Notes: generated by a model from the sequence alone, not told the origin. DNA of 64,000 bases from Trichobilharzia regenti (GCA_944472135.2 OX235265.1:46969459-47033458); one strand, 5' to 3'. Shown: positions 23,040 to 35,000, numbered from the stretch's first letter. A program made the numbers and translations.

Positions 23040-23268
23040 TGTTTGATTGGCTAGAGGATTTCACCATGAGCTGATAACAATTAAAGAAGCATTGGAAAAC
23101 CTGGGAGTATTCAACAGCTGTTTCGTCCTGGTTTAAGACTCTTCATCACCAGGCACCCACCATCGGGGTTCGAACTCATGACCTTTTGGTTACAGGGTGA
23201 TCTCATAGACCACTGGGATGCGATCCAATGGCCAGTCCATTAATTCTAACTTCTGTTAGGGAAAATTG
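23040..23268 (-). repeat. Repeat family A, 5' truncated, next to another copy
   Basis: Reverse of the family: 'ggatttcaccatgagctgataac', 'gtattcaacagctgtttcgtcctggtttaagactcttcatcacc', 'ggggttcgaactcatgaccttttggttacaggg'. It ends at 'ctaacttctgttaggg'. In the ribozyme, GAAA is kept, but C3 is A and the cleavage site is GTT. Confidence 0.6.
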
Positions 23269-23275
23269 GGGTTAT

Positions 23276-23599
23276 ACAAGTATCCTTTTTTCTTCAGCAT
23301 TTGTTTTTGATACTTTTTTTCGTTTCCATCCTTTACTCTTTATTGTTTATTGAATAGATAACGAACGAGTAGATTTAAGTAATGATTATATAAGAAATGA
23401 AGTTTATCTGTGTATTGTCATCACTCTTGGAGTTAAGAATAAAAATTACAAAATAAGGAGAATACCATCCATAACAATAATAAAAGTTATTATTCAACAC
23501 TGAAAGTTCCCCCGCCCCCCCCACACACACATCTGTGCCAAGACGTTAATCAGGATTACTGTAATTATTCGCCCTTGTGATGAGATGACGAACAGAACA

Positions 23600-23632
<33 letters not shown>

Positions 23633-23850
23633 AATGGAAAATGCAGAATTTATACGGGATACACTGGAAGAGATTAGAGAAAAGCTATTTCTTTGTATTT
23701 CATACACTTCTGACAAGCCTCTACCCTCGAATGTTTTCTCTACATAATGCTAAAAATTAGCAGTAATATTTAACTTTAATTTTCAATCGTTCATTTGAAA
23801 GGGTTTGACTGGCTTCAAGTTTAACCATAGATTGATATCACATATAGAGA
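23276..23850. repeat. Intergenic with (ATT)n microsatellite
   Basis: The run at 23599-23632 and a C-rich stretch at 23508-23522 are the only features seen. Confidence 0.5.
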
Positions 23851-23851
23851 G

Positions 23852-24285
23852 CTATTGGAAACCGATCGGGAGTGTTAGACAGCTATTTCTTCCTGGACTG
23901 AGACTGTTCAGAAGTATGCATAAACTAACAGTTGCAAATTAATCCAAGGTTCACTGGTAGTGTCTGACTACAGGATGAAACTGCCTGAAGTTCCAGATGG
24001 TAGTCATGAAAAGTTGAGTCTAATAAGTTGGGCGTGAGGACAAATATTTGTCAACTACATTGATTGGTTGGTGATAGCACAGATTAACAGAAGTTATAAT
24101 TGATGGGTCATTGGAGTTTATTCCAATGATGATCAAGGGAATCGCCTTGTAACCTGAGGTACTGGGCTTGATCCCTTGTGGGAAGGGTCATGATTGAGTA
24201 CTGCCGAGGAGTCCCAACAGAAGGCGAAACAGTCGTCTAGTACCCTATAATTTTCAGTAGTTCTCTAAATGAAGTCATTTCATGG
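23852..24285. repeat. Two family A copies head to head, both decayed
   Basis: 23852-23960 is a minus-strand fragment ('agacagctatttcttcctggactgagactgttcagaag'). 23961-24285 is a plus-strand near-full unit ending 'gtactgccgaggagtcccaacagaaggcgaaacagtcgtctagtacc'. In the second, GAAA and stem I are kept but T4 of the core is C. Confidence 0.55.
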
Positions 24286-24294
24286 TCAAAATTT

Positions 24295-25388
24295 ATTATT
24301 ACTATATCCTTTAATTCTTAGAAGAACATAGAGCTTCAGCCAAACGTCTCCATTGCGTTCGGTTCTCCGATAACGTTTTCACCTCGCTCCACGTCTGCCC
24401 ACATGTTTTCATCTCCTCTTCACATGACCTCCTCCAAGTCACCCCACCCTCGCACTGACGACCAACTCGCCGCTTCCCTTTCGGGTTCCACTCGAGCAAT
24501 GGATTGTCTAGTGATGTCACTTGATGGTTTCCTCAGAGTATGGCCAATCCATCTCCATTTCTTCCTACCTATTTGTTTCACAATCGGTTCCTGGTTGGTT
24601 CGCTCATTGCCAGAGACCAATGTTGCTGATCTTTTCTGGCCGGCCATCTGATCTTGAGTGGTATTGAGCGAAGACGACCGTTAATGAAGGTCTGAAGTTT
24701 GTTTGAGATGCTCTTTATGATGCGCCAAGTCCCTGATTCGTATAGTAGCACTGACTTCACATTGGAGTTGAAAATCCGGATCCTATTCTCATTCTCATGC
24801 TGAGTGCTGTTGACCTCCACACAGACTTGAGAGTAATGAAAGCTTGTCTTGCTTTTCCGATCCTTGCTTTGATATTCTCTTCAGTTCCGTCCGCCTGTAG
24901 TTGAAACGATGCTTCCCAGGTAGGTAAATGAGGTTGTTTCTTTCAGGTTCCTCCCATTTATGCTGGCTGATTGTTGTCCGTTGTTGTTGATGTTGGTGTT
25001 GCTCAGGAATCTCCATCACCTCTGCTTTCCGTATGTTCACCTGAAGTCCTATCTTCTCTGGATGCTACTTCTGCCAACTTGTTGCTTTTCACCTGAATAT
25101 CTTCCAGTTTGTGGGAAATCAGATATATATCATCGGCGAAGTCCAGATCCTCCAAGTTCTTTGTGTGAGTCCATTTTATGCCTGTTTCCTCGTTGCCCGT
25201 TGTCCGTTGCATTATCCAATCTCCTGCAGTCAGGAAGATCATTGGCGATAGTAGACAGCCTTGCCTCACTCCCGCCCTCACTTAGAAGGCTTCCGTAAGT
25301 TTCCCGTTGTGGATTACTTGGCATGTAGCATTGTCGTATAACTGTTGGATGAGATGTATAATTGTCGACGGTACCCCGAAGTAGCTAT
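24295..25388 (-). mobile_element. RTE-type LINE, 5' truncated, with RT catalytic box
   Basis: Minus-strand frames, in order: 'NATCQVIHNGKL', 'VRAGVRQGCLLSPMIF' (RT motif B), 'KNLEDLDFADDIYLISHKLED' (catalytic FADD, motif C), 'NIRKAEVMEIPEQ', 'SLRVYLPGKHRF'-like remnants, then '[20 protein letters not shown]' and the 3' end. The piece between motif A and motif B is partly present; upstream parts are absent. Several frameshifts. Together with the 32 kb copy it belongs to a subfamily distinct from that at 12/18/43 kb. Confidence 0.8.
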
Positions 25389-25422
25389 ATATATATATAT
25401 TTTATATAGCCTTCTTCTTAAC

Positions 25423-25695
25423 ATATACGGTCTCGTAGACCATCAGACCACTGGGAAGCGATCCAATGGCCCATGAATTCTTGCTTCTTCCAATTCACGA
25501 CATAGGGTGACCACTAGTGCCTTGTAACCAGGTCCTGGGTTCGAACCCCGGTGGGTACATACTGCTGAAGAGTCCCAGGCTAGGACGGAGCAGCTGTCCA
25601 GTAGTCCCAGGTTTTCCAGTGATTCTCTAACTGTTGTCAGCTCATGATGAAATCCTGTAACCAATCAATCAAATCCCTACAAACCAACACTTGAA
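25423..25695 (+). repeat. Repeat family A, half unit with an inverted head in front
   Basis: 25423-25503 is a reversed piece of the A-box side ('gaccatcagaccactgggaagcgatccaatggcccatgaattc'). From 25505 the plus-strand unit runs 'gccttgtaaccaggtcctgggttcgaaccccggtggg..actgctgaagagtcccaggctaggacggagcagctgtccag' to the tail 'aatcaatcaaatccctacaaacc'. The hammerhead keeps CTGAAGA but GAAA reads GGAG. Confidence 0.65.
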
Positions 25696-25699
25696 AATT

Positions 25700-26440
25700 C
25701 TTTTCTACTTTTTTAGCCATGTCATAAAAATGTAGGACGTGATGGCGAATTCAACGAAAAGGAAATTTTTTTCTTTATTATCGGTCTTTTAAATTTTCTT
25801 AGGGGCAACTACAATGAATTATGGTCATATTTAAACGAATTATCTCAAAATATTATGAGAAGACGGTAGACTTGATAAAAAAAATTTAATTAACTTGTAG
25901 TACATCTTTCATAGCACCCAAAATAAATTGATCAAAGTGAATTAACTAAGTAAATGTCTAGTCCGCCTATGGATGCTTTAGGTGTTTTAAGGGATACGCA
26001 TCCGACCGCTTTCGGACGCCAATTCGCGCATCTCCATTGTGTTGGTAGCATGCATACCATTAGAGTTCGTTGTTCAGTCATACTAGCCAGATATATTCTG
26101 AAATCTTACCCGAAATAACCTTAACATTTTTTTTCTGTTTAACTATATTGCTCATCGCAGTACATTTTTACATAACCGAGCCTTTCCGATTGGTATTTGT
26201 TATCAGTACTTGAATGTTAGACAGTGTACTGACTAATTAGGTAATTGAGCAGACTGAGTTTCGTGAGGCTGGTATAGTGTAATATAACAATAATACAACC
26301 AATGTTTTACGAAATCATTCCTTAAAAAAGGATGAAGATGCTTTGATTTTATCGAAACCTCATGTGATCTTCACATGTGAAATAATGGCTGATGTTGTAC
26401 GGTAACATTTTGCAAACAATATGACATTTTTTATTTTAAT
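25700..26440. other. Intergenic; nothing recognised
   Basis: No repeat or coding signal recognised. Confidence 0.3.
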
Positions 26441-26652
26441 TTTATTCCTTTGCGTTCCCAGTGGAACTCAGAGCTTCAAGCTTTGGCTTTGGAGTTTCAG
26501 TAGCGGTGATGTGTTTTTTTCCACAGGATGGGATTACTAGACTCATGCCCAGTCTTCCCACTTAACCAGATTTGCTGTCGATTAAGCAAGGTTTAGGAGT
26601 GCATTGGCGGTGGATCCAACCCCATGCTACCGCTGTACCACCGACGCACTAA
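26440..26652 (-). repeat. Repeat family B SINE, full length
   Basis: Reverse unit from the tail 'attcctttgcgttcccagtggaactcagagcttcaagc' to the head 'ctaccgctgtaccaccgacgcac'. The B box is decayed. Confidence 0.7.
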
Positions 26653-27002
26653 TATGAAATTATTTTCTGACAAATTATCTACCGCTTATTACTCGGTCTA
26701 CTATAATACGATGTAACAAGTACTTTTAGTTGTATGTGAATACACAAACGAATCAACTGATTGTAGTTGTCATCATACAAAAACTTTTGTACTAGTTGTC
26801 GGCAATCGACTAACAAAGAGTATAGGACAGGTATATACGTTTTCCATACATTATTTTTTAGTATTCTAAAAGCTAGACTATTCTTCAGCAACACAAGTGA
26901 AAACGTGTACTGAGGGTGTATAGCAATGGGCGTGGAGTATTTAGTCGACCTCTACTTCACATAGATTCTTATCGAGAAGTTCCTCCAGAAGTGGCCCATT
27001 CC

Positions 27003-27170
27003 CAGTGAAACACTGAGTTTCGTGCTTTTTGGCTTCGGTAGCAGTATTGTTTTATGGGGTGAAGTTGCTAGTCTAACGGCTAGCCTTCCCCTATTTTTGG
27101 AATCACTACAGGCTAGGAGAGTAATAGGAGTGCGTCGGCCGGAAATCGAACCTGAACCTCCAACGCAAAC
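27003..27170 (-). repeat. Repeat family B SINE, partial
   Basis: Reverse unit: 'gtgaaacactgagtttcgtgc', 'tggggtgaagttgctagtctaacggctagccttcccc', 'gtgcgtcggccggaaatcgaacctgaacc'. A box missing. Confidence 0.6.
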
Positions 27171-27499
27171 TAAGTTGGTATATAGTAAACAGTTTTCCAT
27201 GACGTCTCAATATTCCTAATGATATGTGGCTAATGGCCAGAAATAATTGATTTCAGAGTTTACTATTGAGAGCAATCAAGCTTTCGGAATAATCTTATAC
27301 ATACTTATTATTGGCCTGGAAAAATAACATTGATAATCAAACTTCAGTTACTTATCACAATCTGTCGAAAATCATTCGGTAAAGGGTGGGTACTCATGCA
27401 TTTATTATAACAAAACTCATATTATACTGTTAGTATTCCATGTGTAACAAACACTCTTATATAAAACCAGTATAACTACAAGTGCAGATCGACTATTAC

Positions 27500-27778
27500 C
27501 TGACTATTCTAGTTCGCGCTATGTGGTGGATTAGCAGAAGTTGGAATTCAAGAACCATTGGATCGGGTCCCAGCGGCTCAATGGTCTACGAGCTCGCCTT
27601 GTAACCAGAAGGTCCTGGGTCCGAACCCCGGTGGGTGCGTACTGCTGAGGAGTCCCAAACTAGGACGAAACAGCTGTCCAGTACTCCCAGGTTTTCCAGT
27701 GGTTCTCTAACTGATGTCAGCTCATGATTAAATCTTCCATACAATCAAACGAAATCCCTACAAAACCAATACTTGAAA
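27500..27778 (+). repeat. Repeat family A (hammerhead SINE), well preserved
   Basis: The unit reads 'gaattcaagaaccattggatcgggtcccagcggctcaatggtctacgagctcgccttgtaaccagaagg', then 'gggtccgaaccccggtgggtgcgtactg', the ribozyme, and the tail 'ttttccagtggttctctaactgatgtcagctcatgatt'. The first part has the A/B-box spacing of a tRNA-derived pol III promoter. Confidence 0.8.
27639..27684 (+). ncRNA. Hammerhead ribozyme with all core bases, minimal stem III
   Basis: Stem I: GTACTG (27639-27644) pairs perfectly with CAGTAC (27679-27684). Core CTGAGGA (27645-27651). Stem II: GTCC (27652-27655) pairs with GGAC (27663-27666) around a 7-nt loop. Then GAA and a two-pair stem III (A27670-T27677, C27671-G27676) with loop AGCT. 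The cleavage site GTC ends at 27678. Every invariant base I know of is present. Minimal stem III hammerheads of this design are known from Penelope-like elements and retrozymes, where they act as dimers or on circular RNAs. Confidence 0.8.
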
Positions 27779-27779
27779 A

Positions 27780-28090
27780 TTATTCTGGTTCCCTTGGGTT
27801 CTGAGTGGAACATACAGCTTTAATAGCAATGTCCCTTTCACTCTGCTCCCCGTAATCGTTTGTAGCTGGCTCCACGATTGCCCATAAACTTTCATTTCCC
27901 CCTCACACGACCTCCTCCATATCACCCATAGACTAACGAGCAACTCGTCGTTTCCCACTGAGGTCTCCTTCAAAGAACTACCTGGAGCGCTCTGACACTC
28001 AACAGTCTCTTCCCTATGTGTGTCAGACCCACGTCCACTTTCTTTTGAATATTTGTTAGACCATAGGTTCTCAGTTCATGAATTTAGAGT
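27780..28090 (-). mobile_element. RTE-type LINE 3' terminal fragment
   Basis: The plus strand starts 'ttctggttcccttgggttctgagtggaacatacagc', the reverse RTE 3' end, and includes 'ctcctccatatcacccatagactaacgagcaactcg'. Diverged; 300 bp remain. Confidence 0.6.
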
Positions 28091-28204
28091 TCAAAGGTGA
28101 TACTGAAGCAGAAATTCTCAACAACTACCTTTCTAAGTGTCTGAAGAAGACATCTTAAGCAACCATCTCACCAAAAAAACACTGTTAAATCTGATGCTCT
28201 CTAG

Positions 28205-28570
28205 TGACTTGTTACAGGTTGGAGTTTCCTGAGTTCTAGTGAGAAGTCGTGACCAGTGAGGTCCAATTAGATGTCACGTGTGTGGATGGATGTCCCACCA
28301 ACGACAATGGTTGGGGTCGCGCTAAATCACGAATTGGTAGAAGTTAGAATTCACGAGCCATTGAATCGGGTCCCAGTGGCTGAATGGTATACGAGCTTGC
28401 CTTGTAACCGGAAGGTCCTGGGTTCGAATCCCAGTGGGTGCGTACTGCCGATGATTCCCAAACTAGGATGAAACAGCAGCTGTCCAGTACTCCCTGGTTT
28501 TCAATGGTTCTCTAACTGATATCAATCCGTGATCAACTCGTAAAACATAACTAATCCTTACAAACCAAAA
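28205..28570 (+). repeat. Repeat family A (hammerhead SINE), full length
   Basis: It runs from 'gttctagtgagaagtcgtgaccagtgag' through 'gaattggtagaagttagaattcacgagcc', 'gtggctgaatggtatacg' (A box), 'gggttcgaatcccag' (B box, perfect) and 'gtactgccgatgattcccaaactaggatgaaacagcagctgtccagtactcc'. Core T4 is C, stem II has a mismatch, and stem III has gained 3 nt (CAG). Confidence 0.8.
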
Positions 28571-29870
28571 CTATAGACTGTTAACATAGTTAATCCAGTC
28601 ATGCGTTAAAAATGAGTTACCGCTTTGGCCACCACAATGTATATTCATCAGTTTCTATGTTTCTGTGGTCCAAAACACTTTACCGTCTTTCCACATTCAC
28701 TTCTATCCATTTTGTCCCCTTAGATTTTTTAGTCATTTCTAACACTTATTAAGCAAATTCAACTCCCGTTCCTTTCTTTTTTAAATCTTCACATAGTCAT
28801 TCTTTTCCAGATTACACTTCACATTGCGTAATACGTTTTCCAGAACATGTATCCAATTGGTTTTAAGAACTCTTTGTTAAATATAATAAATACAGTTAGT
28901 TGTACAGCTGTTGAAAAGGCTTCATCGAAAAGCGAAATGCTCTTCGCTTTATTACATCTTCTTTTGTTTATAATTAATTTCCAAAATAAGAAGCGTGAAT
29001 GAAATTAACCCGTGAAGTTTCTTCCTTTTTTTCTTGCCTGGGAATTGTATTAAATTGTTAATTAACTCTACTCTAATAGATGGAGGGATGGAAGGCATAG
29101 TGGTGGTAGTGATTTTGGTATGAAAGTGAAAAACCAATATAACATACCTGAAATTCAGTGAAACAATAATTTCCCATTCTCATCGTCATCATCATCATCA
29201 TCGGCGTAGTAATTATCGTCACCAAGGAAAAAGGGAATTTCCGTTGTCTCACATATTCTTGATTCTCGTAGACATCAGTAACAATAAACAATATCATTAG
29301 TACAGTGTTGACAGGAAAAGGACAACTGTTCAGCAAACAACAGCAAAAAATAAATAACAATTTACTCCACTACACTTTCCTTCTCTCCTTTTTTTCTCTC
29401 CATTTTCTTATTTGTTGATAAACGGGAATATAAACCCATATAAAGAAAACAGAAATACAGTAAATTTTGACGTTATTTATTATACGTGTGAAATGTATTC
29501 ATTGCCAGATAGATAGATATATGAATCATGTCAACATTTTTAAGTAGCAGAAGATTCTTAATTTTTTAATGGCGCCTACCGTAGAGATAAGGGAATACAG
29601 AAACATGAGGTTTTCATTGATTCCTATCAAACTCAGGAGATGTGCTATAAATATGTATATATGCTTAACTCCATTAATTCAGGTAACTGTTCTTGAAGAG
29701 TATTCATTTTAAAGACAGATGTTAAATGCTTTGTTGCCAGAGTCTTCGAAGTCGGTAAATTACACAGTCGTAAATAATAGATTAGTAAAAGGCATCAAAA
29801 CTCTATGTTTAGGTTAAAATTTAAATAAGCAAAATCCTATAACCTATAAAAGCTATTTTTTATTCCTGCC
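28571..29870. other. Intergenic; candidate exon end at 29141-29340, uncertain
   Basis: A minus-strand frame reaches a good donor ('TTTCAG|gtatgtta') at 29148. One reading frame there encodes a poly-Met run, another a poly-Asp run, both from the (CAT)n repeat at 29187-29203, so I cannot say whether it is coding. The rest is AT-rich DNA. Confidence 0.2.
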
Positions 29871-29871
29871 G

Positions 29872-30012
29872 ATTCCCTCCAACTATCTAATACCAACTAT
29901 TTATAGTGTAACGTGATGGCGAGCCACCTAGCTTGATGGTGGCCGCATTGCAAACTTGACTGATAGAATCCAGTCTGCAGTAGACAAAGGACTAGACATA
30001 TTCCACTAATGT
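29872..30012 (+). repeat. Repeat family C: tail of one unit followed by the head of the next
   Basis: 'tgccgattccctccaactatctaatacc' is the family C end, and 'gtgatggcgagccacctagcttgatggtggc..ttgactgatagaatccagtctgcag' is the start of the next unit. So the family occurs in tandem as well as inverted. Confidence 0.5.
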
Positions 30013-30129
30013 CCAATCAAAAATGCTTTTTATTCCATTCGGTTTCATTGAGAAAGGATGTTTAGGAGTTCAGTCTTCTATATAACGTACAAATTTTGAG
30101 GGTTTTGCTGTTTCTATGAGTGAGTGAGT

Positions 30130-30380
30130 CAGTCAGTCAGTCAGTGGCACAGAGATAGAATGCTCGCCAAGCACACACGTGATTCGAGGTTTGACCACCG
30201 GCCAACGATGCATTCCTTCACCTCGCTAAGCCAGTAATAAGACTGGTAAATAGAGAAGGTTGGCCATGAAGCTAGCAATCCCATTCCGTTAAATATAAAT
30301 ACCACTGCTACCGAAACTTCAGAGCTCTAGTTTGAAGCCCTATATTCCACTAGGAACGTAAAGGAATATAAAAATACCTT
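30130..30380 (+). repeat. Repeat family B SINE, full length
   Basis: Starts in a (TCAG)n run (30123-30144), then 'tggcacagagatagaatgctcgcc', 'cacctcgctaagccagtaataagactgg', 'ggttggccatgaagctagcaatcccattcc', and the tail 'tttgaagccctatattccactaggaacgtaaaggaatata'. Confidence 0.75.
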
Positions 30381-31210
30381 TTTTGTAATGTGTATATGAA
30401 TTCATATCAGATAGTCTTACCAACGGTAAAAACAAAAATACATTCCTAGTATGCCATTTGAGTATTCCATACAACTGGTTCCGTTGGTTAGTTTAAACAC
30501 AGAAAGAACGAACATATTTGCAGGAGAATACGACCTTTTTTTATTCTATGAGCTCTTTTCAACTTCTCACATCATAAACAATATCAAAATATTTAAGTTG
30601 TTAAATTTCCTAACGTACTTTTCTCACAGTGACGTCGAGTTAGAGATAGAAAGTATGACCAAAACAACTCCGAAAATGATGTAAGTGGACAAATTATTCA
30701 GTGCTAAAAGGTTAACTATTTATGGTATAATTAAACAAGAGGTGGAGGTAGAGTTCAGATTTCGCTTAAAAATAAGAATTGACTAGAGACAGAATGCAAG
30801 AACTAACAGCAGATTAAATTTATACGTAATCTGATGGTATATCCAAGAAGTTGGGAGTGAATAGTTAAAATAAAGTTATGACACAAACAAACAATTGAGT
30901 GGGTTTGGAAACTTAATAATGAGTTATACTCAGTAAGTAAAAATGAAAGTTAAGTGGAACAATATGCAACAGGACCAAACACATAAACAAATGCAAAAAA
31001 ACAATTATAGTTATCAGAGTAGTGACAGATTTATCACGATATCTTTCTGTATACATGTGTTGGCCTGGTGTTCTTTGATAATAGTGGCTTCTGAGAAACG
31101 AAGTAACCAAGGTAGTTTTTGTATATTAATTACTTTGAAAGCCTGACTACGTCCCACTATATGTCTTGTTTTCATGAGCTGGTTTATAAGGATTAGATTT
31201 GTTTTTTAAG
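30381..31210. other. Intergenic; nothing recognised
   Basis: Several small frames of ordinary composition (for example 30451-30684 plus) but no domain and no splice context I trust. Confidence 0.3.
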
Positions 31211-31214
31211 AGGC

Positions 31215-31435
31215 TGACTATGAAATGGTTGAAGTTAGAATTCATGGGTTAGCCATTGAATCGGGTCCCAGTGGCTGAATGGTATACAAGCCAGCTCCCC
31301 TTGTAACCGGAAAGTTCTGGGTTCTAACTGTGGCGGTGTGTGCGTAATTCTGATGATCCCCAGACTAGGTTGAAACAGCTGTCCAGCACTGCATGGTTTT
31401 CAATGGTTCTCTAACTGATATCAATCCGTGAAACA
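31215..31435 (+). repeat. Repeat family A, full length, decayed ribozyme
   Basis: The unit has 'ggttgaagttagaattcatgggttagccattgaatcgggtcccagtggctgaatgg' and 'taattctgatgatccccagactaggttgaaacagctgtccagcactgc'. The CTGATGA core and GAAA are present but stem I no longer pairs well. Confidence 0.65.
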
Positions 31436-32190
31436 AGACTCAATCTTTTATCATTTTCTTCATCTTGAAATGAAATAAGGTAGATTGGGAGCTAGCTAAT
31501 AATTTCTTTGAGTTCATATTGCAATTCAAGCAGATAAATGAAAGATTATGACAACTAGAGGTGGAGAAAAGTGTATGCATTATGCCAGATAAAAATTTAG
31601 TCAGCTCAGTAGTTTCAGTCACTATGAAGCAAGCTCATTGTTATAAAAGTCTCTGTATTTCCCAATGAATGAAAAACCAAACGATATTGTTTTTTACTGA
31701 CGATTCACTACCTTACGCTTCTGATAGCTTTATCAAAGTATTATTAAACCACAATTTACAGAATCTCAGCTTATATGCACCAATTTAATCATCGTTCTTC
31801 AATAGGAGTTAATTTTTATGTTGTTGTCAAGTTGGTCAATTGGTAAAGATAACAACACCAGGTGTAGATTGTTGGATAAGTGTATAAAATTATAAAAACA
31901 ACATGTGTTTACATCATAAAAATTGTTGATTACATTTGTATTGATTTTGTTACTTCATGAGTGGGTGTTGGAGCCAGGTCAAATTCTGTAATACTCTATC
32001 ATTCCTATTCAAACAATTCAGATTCCATTTAATGTGAAGTGTTTCTCATACGAGAAGATCTTAGTGATTGGAAGAATTTTTCTGGATGATTCCAATATTG
32101 TCAAAATCAATTTTGTGGTCTCGTTCTATGGACCTATGTAGACCTATGGCTGATGACTTTTTAGGCCTTTCTAGTTTAATTGGATTTCTC
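31436..32190. other. Intergenic; nothing recognised
   Basis: AT-rich. No recognised gene or repeat. Confidence 0.3.
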
Positions 32191-32194
32191 GGTA

Positions 32195-32935
32195 GTTGAA
32201 CAGAGGCTCTGAGGTTTTGAAGATTCCTGGCCAACAACAACAGCAACATCAACAACAGACTACAATCAGCCTGCATAAATGGGAGGAACCTGAAAGTAAC
32301 AATCTCATTTACCTACCTGGGAAGTATCGTTTCAACTACAGGCTGACAGAACTGATGAGGACATTAAGGAGAGGATTGGGAAAGCAAGACAAGCTTTCAT
32401 TACTCTCAAGTCTGTGTGGAGATCAACAGAACTCAGCATGAGAATGAGAATAAGATCCGGATTTTCAACTCCAGTGTGAAGTCAGTGCTACTATACGGAT
32501 CAGAGGCTTGGTTGCGCGTCACGAAGGCCACTATGAACAAACTACAGACGTTCATTGACAGCTGTCATCGCTCACTACCCAAGATCAGATAGCCAGCCAG
32601 TAAAGATCAGAAACAGGAAGGGACCTCTGGCAATGAGCAAACCAACCAAGAACCCATTGTACAACAAATAAGCAGGAAGAAATGGAGATGGATTGGCCAT
32701 ACTCTGAGGAAACCATCAAGTGAAATCACTAGACAAGCCAATGTTCCAGTGGAATCCGAAAGGGAAGCGACGAGTAGGTAGTCAGTGCAAGGGTGACTCG
32801 GAGGAGGTCATGTGAAGAGGAGATGAATGCATGTTGGCATACTTGGAGTGAGGTGAAAACGTTATCGGAGAACCGAACGCAATGGAGACGTTTGGCTGAA
32901 GCCCTTTGTTCTTCTAGGAATTAAAGAAAATAATA
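32195..32935 (+). mobile_element. RTE-type LINE 3' half
   Basis: The plus strand carries 'SEVLKIPGQ', 'ISLHKWEEPESNNLIYLPGKYRFNYR', 'GLGKQDKLSLLSSL', then 'IRIFNSSVKSVLLYGSEAW' and '[24 protein letters not shown]' in changing frames, then the 3' end 'ggctgaagccctttgttcttctagg' and (AAT). It is the counterpart of the 24.3-25.0 kb copy. Confidence 0.8.
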
Positions 32936-34720
32936 ATCTGAGGTATTCATTTCTCCTAACCTTGATTCCTGTTTAGCTTTGACCGATGTATACTATCACA
33001 TCACACCCTAGTCATTATACATGATAGACACAGTTAGATTGTGAACCTTTTAGAATTTAGTCTTCGGTGATGATGATGAAGCGAGTTGTTTAAAAAGTTG
33101 ATAACTCATTAGACTTCCTTACTGCAACTTCCTTTAACTCATCACGTGTGGTCTGTCAGTTTTAGACACGTGAATTTAACTAAATAATAGCCCAATGTTA
33201 CACTGCTTTGTTTTCAAGTGAAATTCGTCTGGTAAAACACATGCGTGCACACACACACACACACAAATATACAATCTATCTAACTTCCTGTCTTCCTGTC
33301 GATCGACTTATTTATCCATCTCTATAGGTCAATTCAATCTTTCTTATTGATTTAGATCACATCAACTTAATACTGTCATTAAATGCTGTAACAGCTCATT
33401 TTAAAGTGCTCGTGTAGATACAGAAAGCATGAACAGAAGCGTAAAAAAGACATTCAGTCATTTAGAAGAGTAAATATTCAATCAGATTAAATTCATTCAA
33501 GGATGATAATGATGATGGTGGTGATAATATTGTTTTGAATGTCATCTATAGGCTTCTGTTCAGGTCTTTTAGTAACATTTTTTTTTCTAAAGGCTTGAAT
33601 GAATCATAAAGATAACCTGCTGAGAGGATAGAAATACTTTACATGTTGATTCACGTCGATTGGCATGTTTTTCTCCTAACTATCAAGTTAATTTCTACCG
33701 GAAGACACTTGAACGCATCCGTCCACCAAACATATACGTATATATATATAAATGTGTATTATTACAAATTTTACTGGTTGAATTTCTCTCTCTCTCAAAA
33801 GCACACCCCTCTCTACCCTGTTCTAAAAGATAAAGGCAATGATTGTTTGAAATGAAAACGTTTCATTTTGATCTTACGATAAAAATAGCAATAACAACAA
33901 AAAATATGTTCAAAAAGATTGAACGAATGTTACAACAAAATTTAATAAAATCAGACTCATCAAGCTCATTTAACAGGCACACACACACACACTTTATTCC
34001 TTCAGTTCAGTAGGCACATGTAGGCTGACAGTGACTTTTTACAATTCACTGATGAAGTGATGCACACCAGACGTCAAATTTAGGGTTACTTGACTTTATG
34101 TGATTTCAGTTTATGGCACACGGGTCCGATCTCTCTTTCACCATCTCATGCACGCGCACACACACACATAAATACAGTACTGAAATGCACATAAAATGTG
34201 CATGTCTAATGTCATTAAACATCTTTATATATATAATGACATCTCAGCTTTCATGTCTGCATGTATTCCTTCCTGGTAGGCACTTACTTCTTTTTGTGCG
34301 TTCTTAAGTTGTATGGTAAATATATAATCCATCTTGAGTTATACAGACTGCACACTGGCAGTAATTGGTAGAATGTATACGATTCAGAATTTTCTTTTTC
34401 TTTTTGAAATAAAAAGGTTTGGTTATTTTGTAAACATTTAGACTAGACTAAAAAAAAAGTTGAAGTTAAATATGATTTAAATAAATTGAGACGAAGTCAA
34501 TTAATCATTATTGTTAACTGATGATGAAACTTATAAAAATCAGACCTTTTAAAACAAAAATTGAATGTTATACACCGTCGATTGTAAGACAGTCTCTTAA
34601 ATCTATTAAATATGCATGTATACATGAAAGAATGATGATAAACATACACAGTAGCAAATTTATTGACTTTAGATGCATTAATGATGTTTTCTCGACAGTT
34701 TAACAAACCCACAATTTCAA
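32936..34720. other. Intergenic with CA microsatellites
   Basis: CA runs at 33248-33266, 33978-33992 and 34148-34166, and a TA run at 33735-33750. Nothing else recognised. Confidence 0.45.
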
Positions 34721-34724
34721 CAAC

Positions 34725-35000
34725 AGTTAGAGAGGTTATTGAAAATCAGGAAGAACTGGACAGCTATTTCTCCCTATTTTGGAATTTTCAGCAATTTGTA
34801 GCCACGACCTCACCAGTGGTTGATCCTGGAACCTTTAGGTTATGAGGGAAAGCTTGTGAACTACTCAGCCACTTGGATAAGAATCCAGTGACCCGTGAAT
34901 CTTTTGTCACTTGGTGATGTAGTGCTATCCTTGTCAGTGCTTTCGGTGAGTATTTACTTTACCTTGACAAAGTGGACCCCACCGGTCACGACGTCCTAAA
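34725..35000 (-). repeat. Repeat family A, decayed
   Basis: Reverse unit: 'gaactggacagctatttctccctattttggaattttcagc', 'gttgatcctggaacctttaggttatgagg', 'gtgacccgtgaatcttttgtcacttggtgatgtagtg', 'aagtggaccccaccggtcac'. The ribozyme is lost. Confidence 0.5.
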
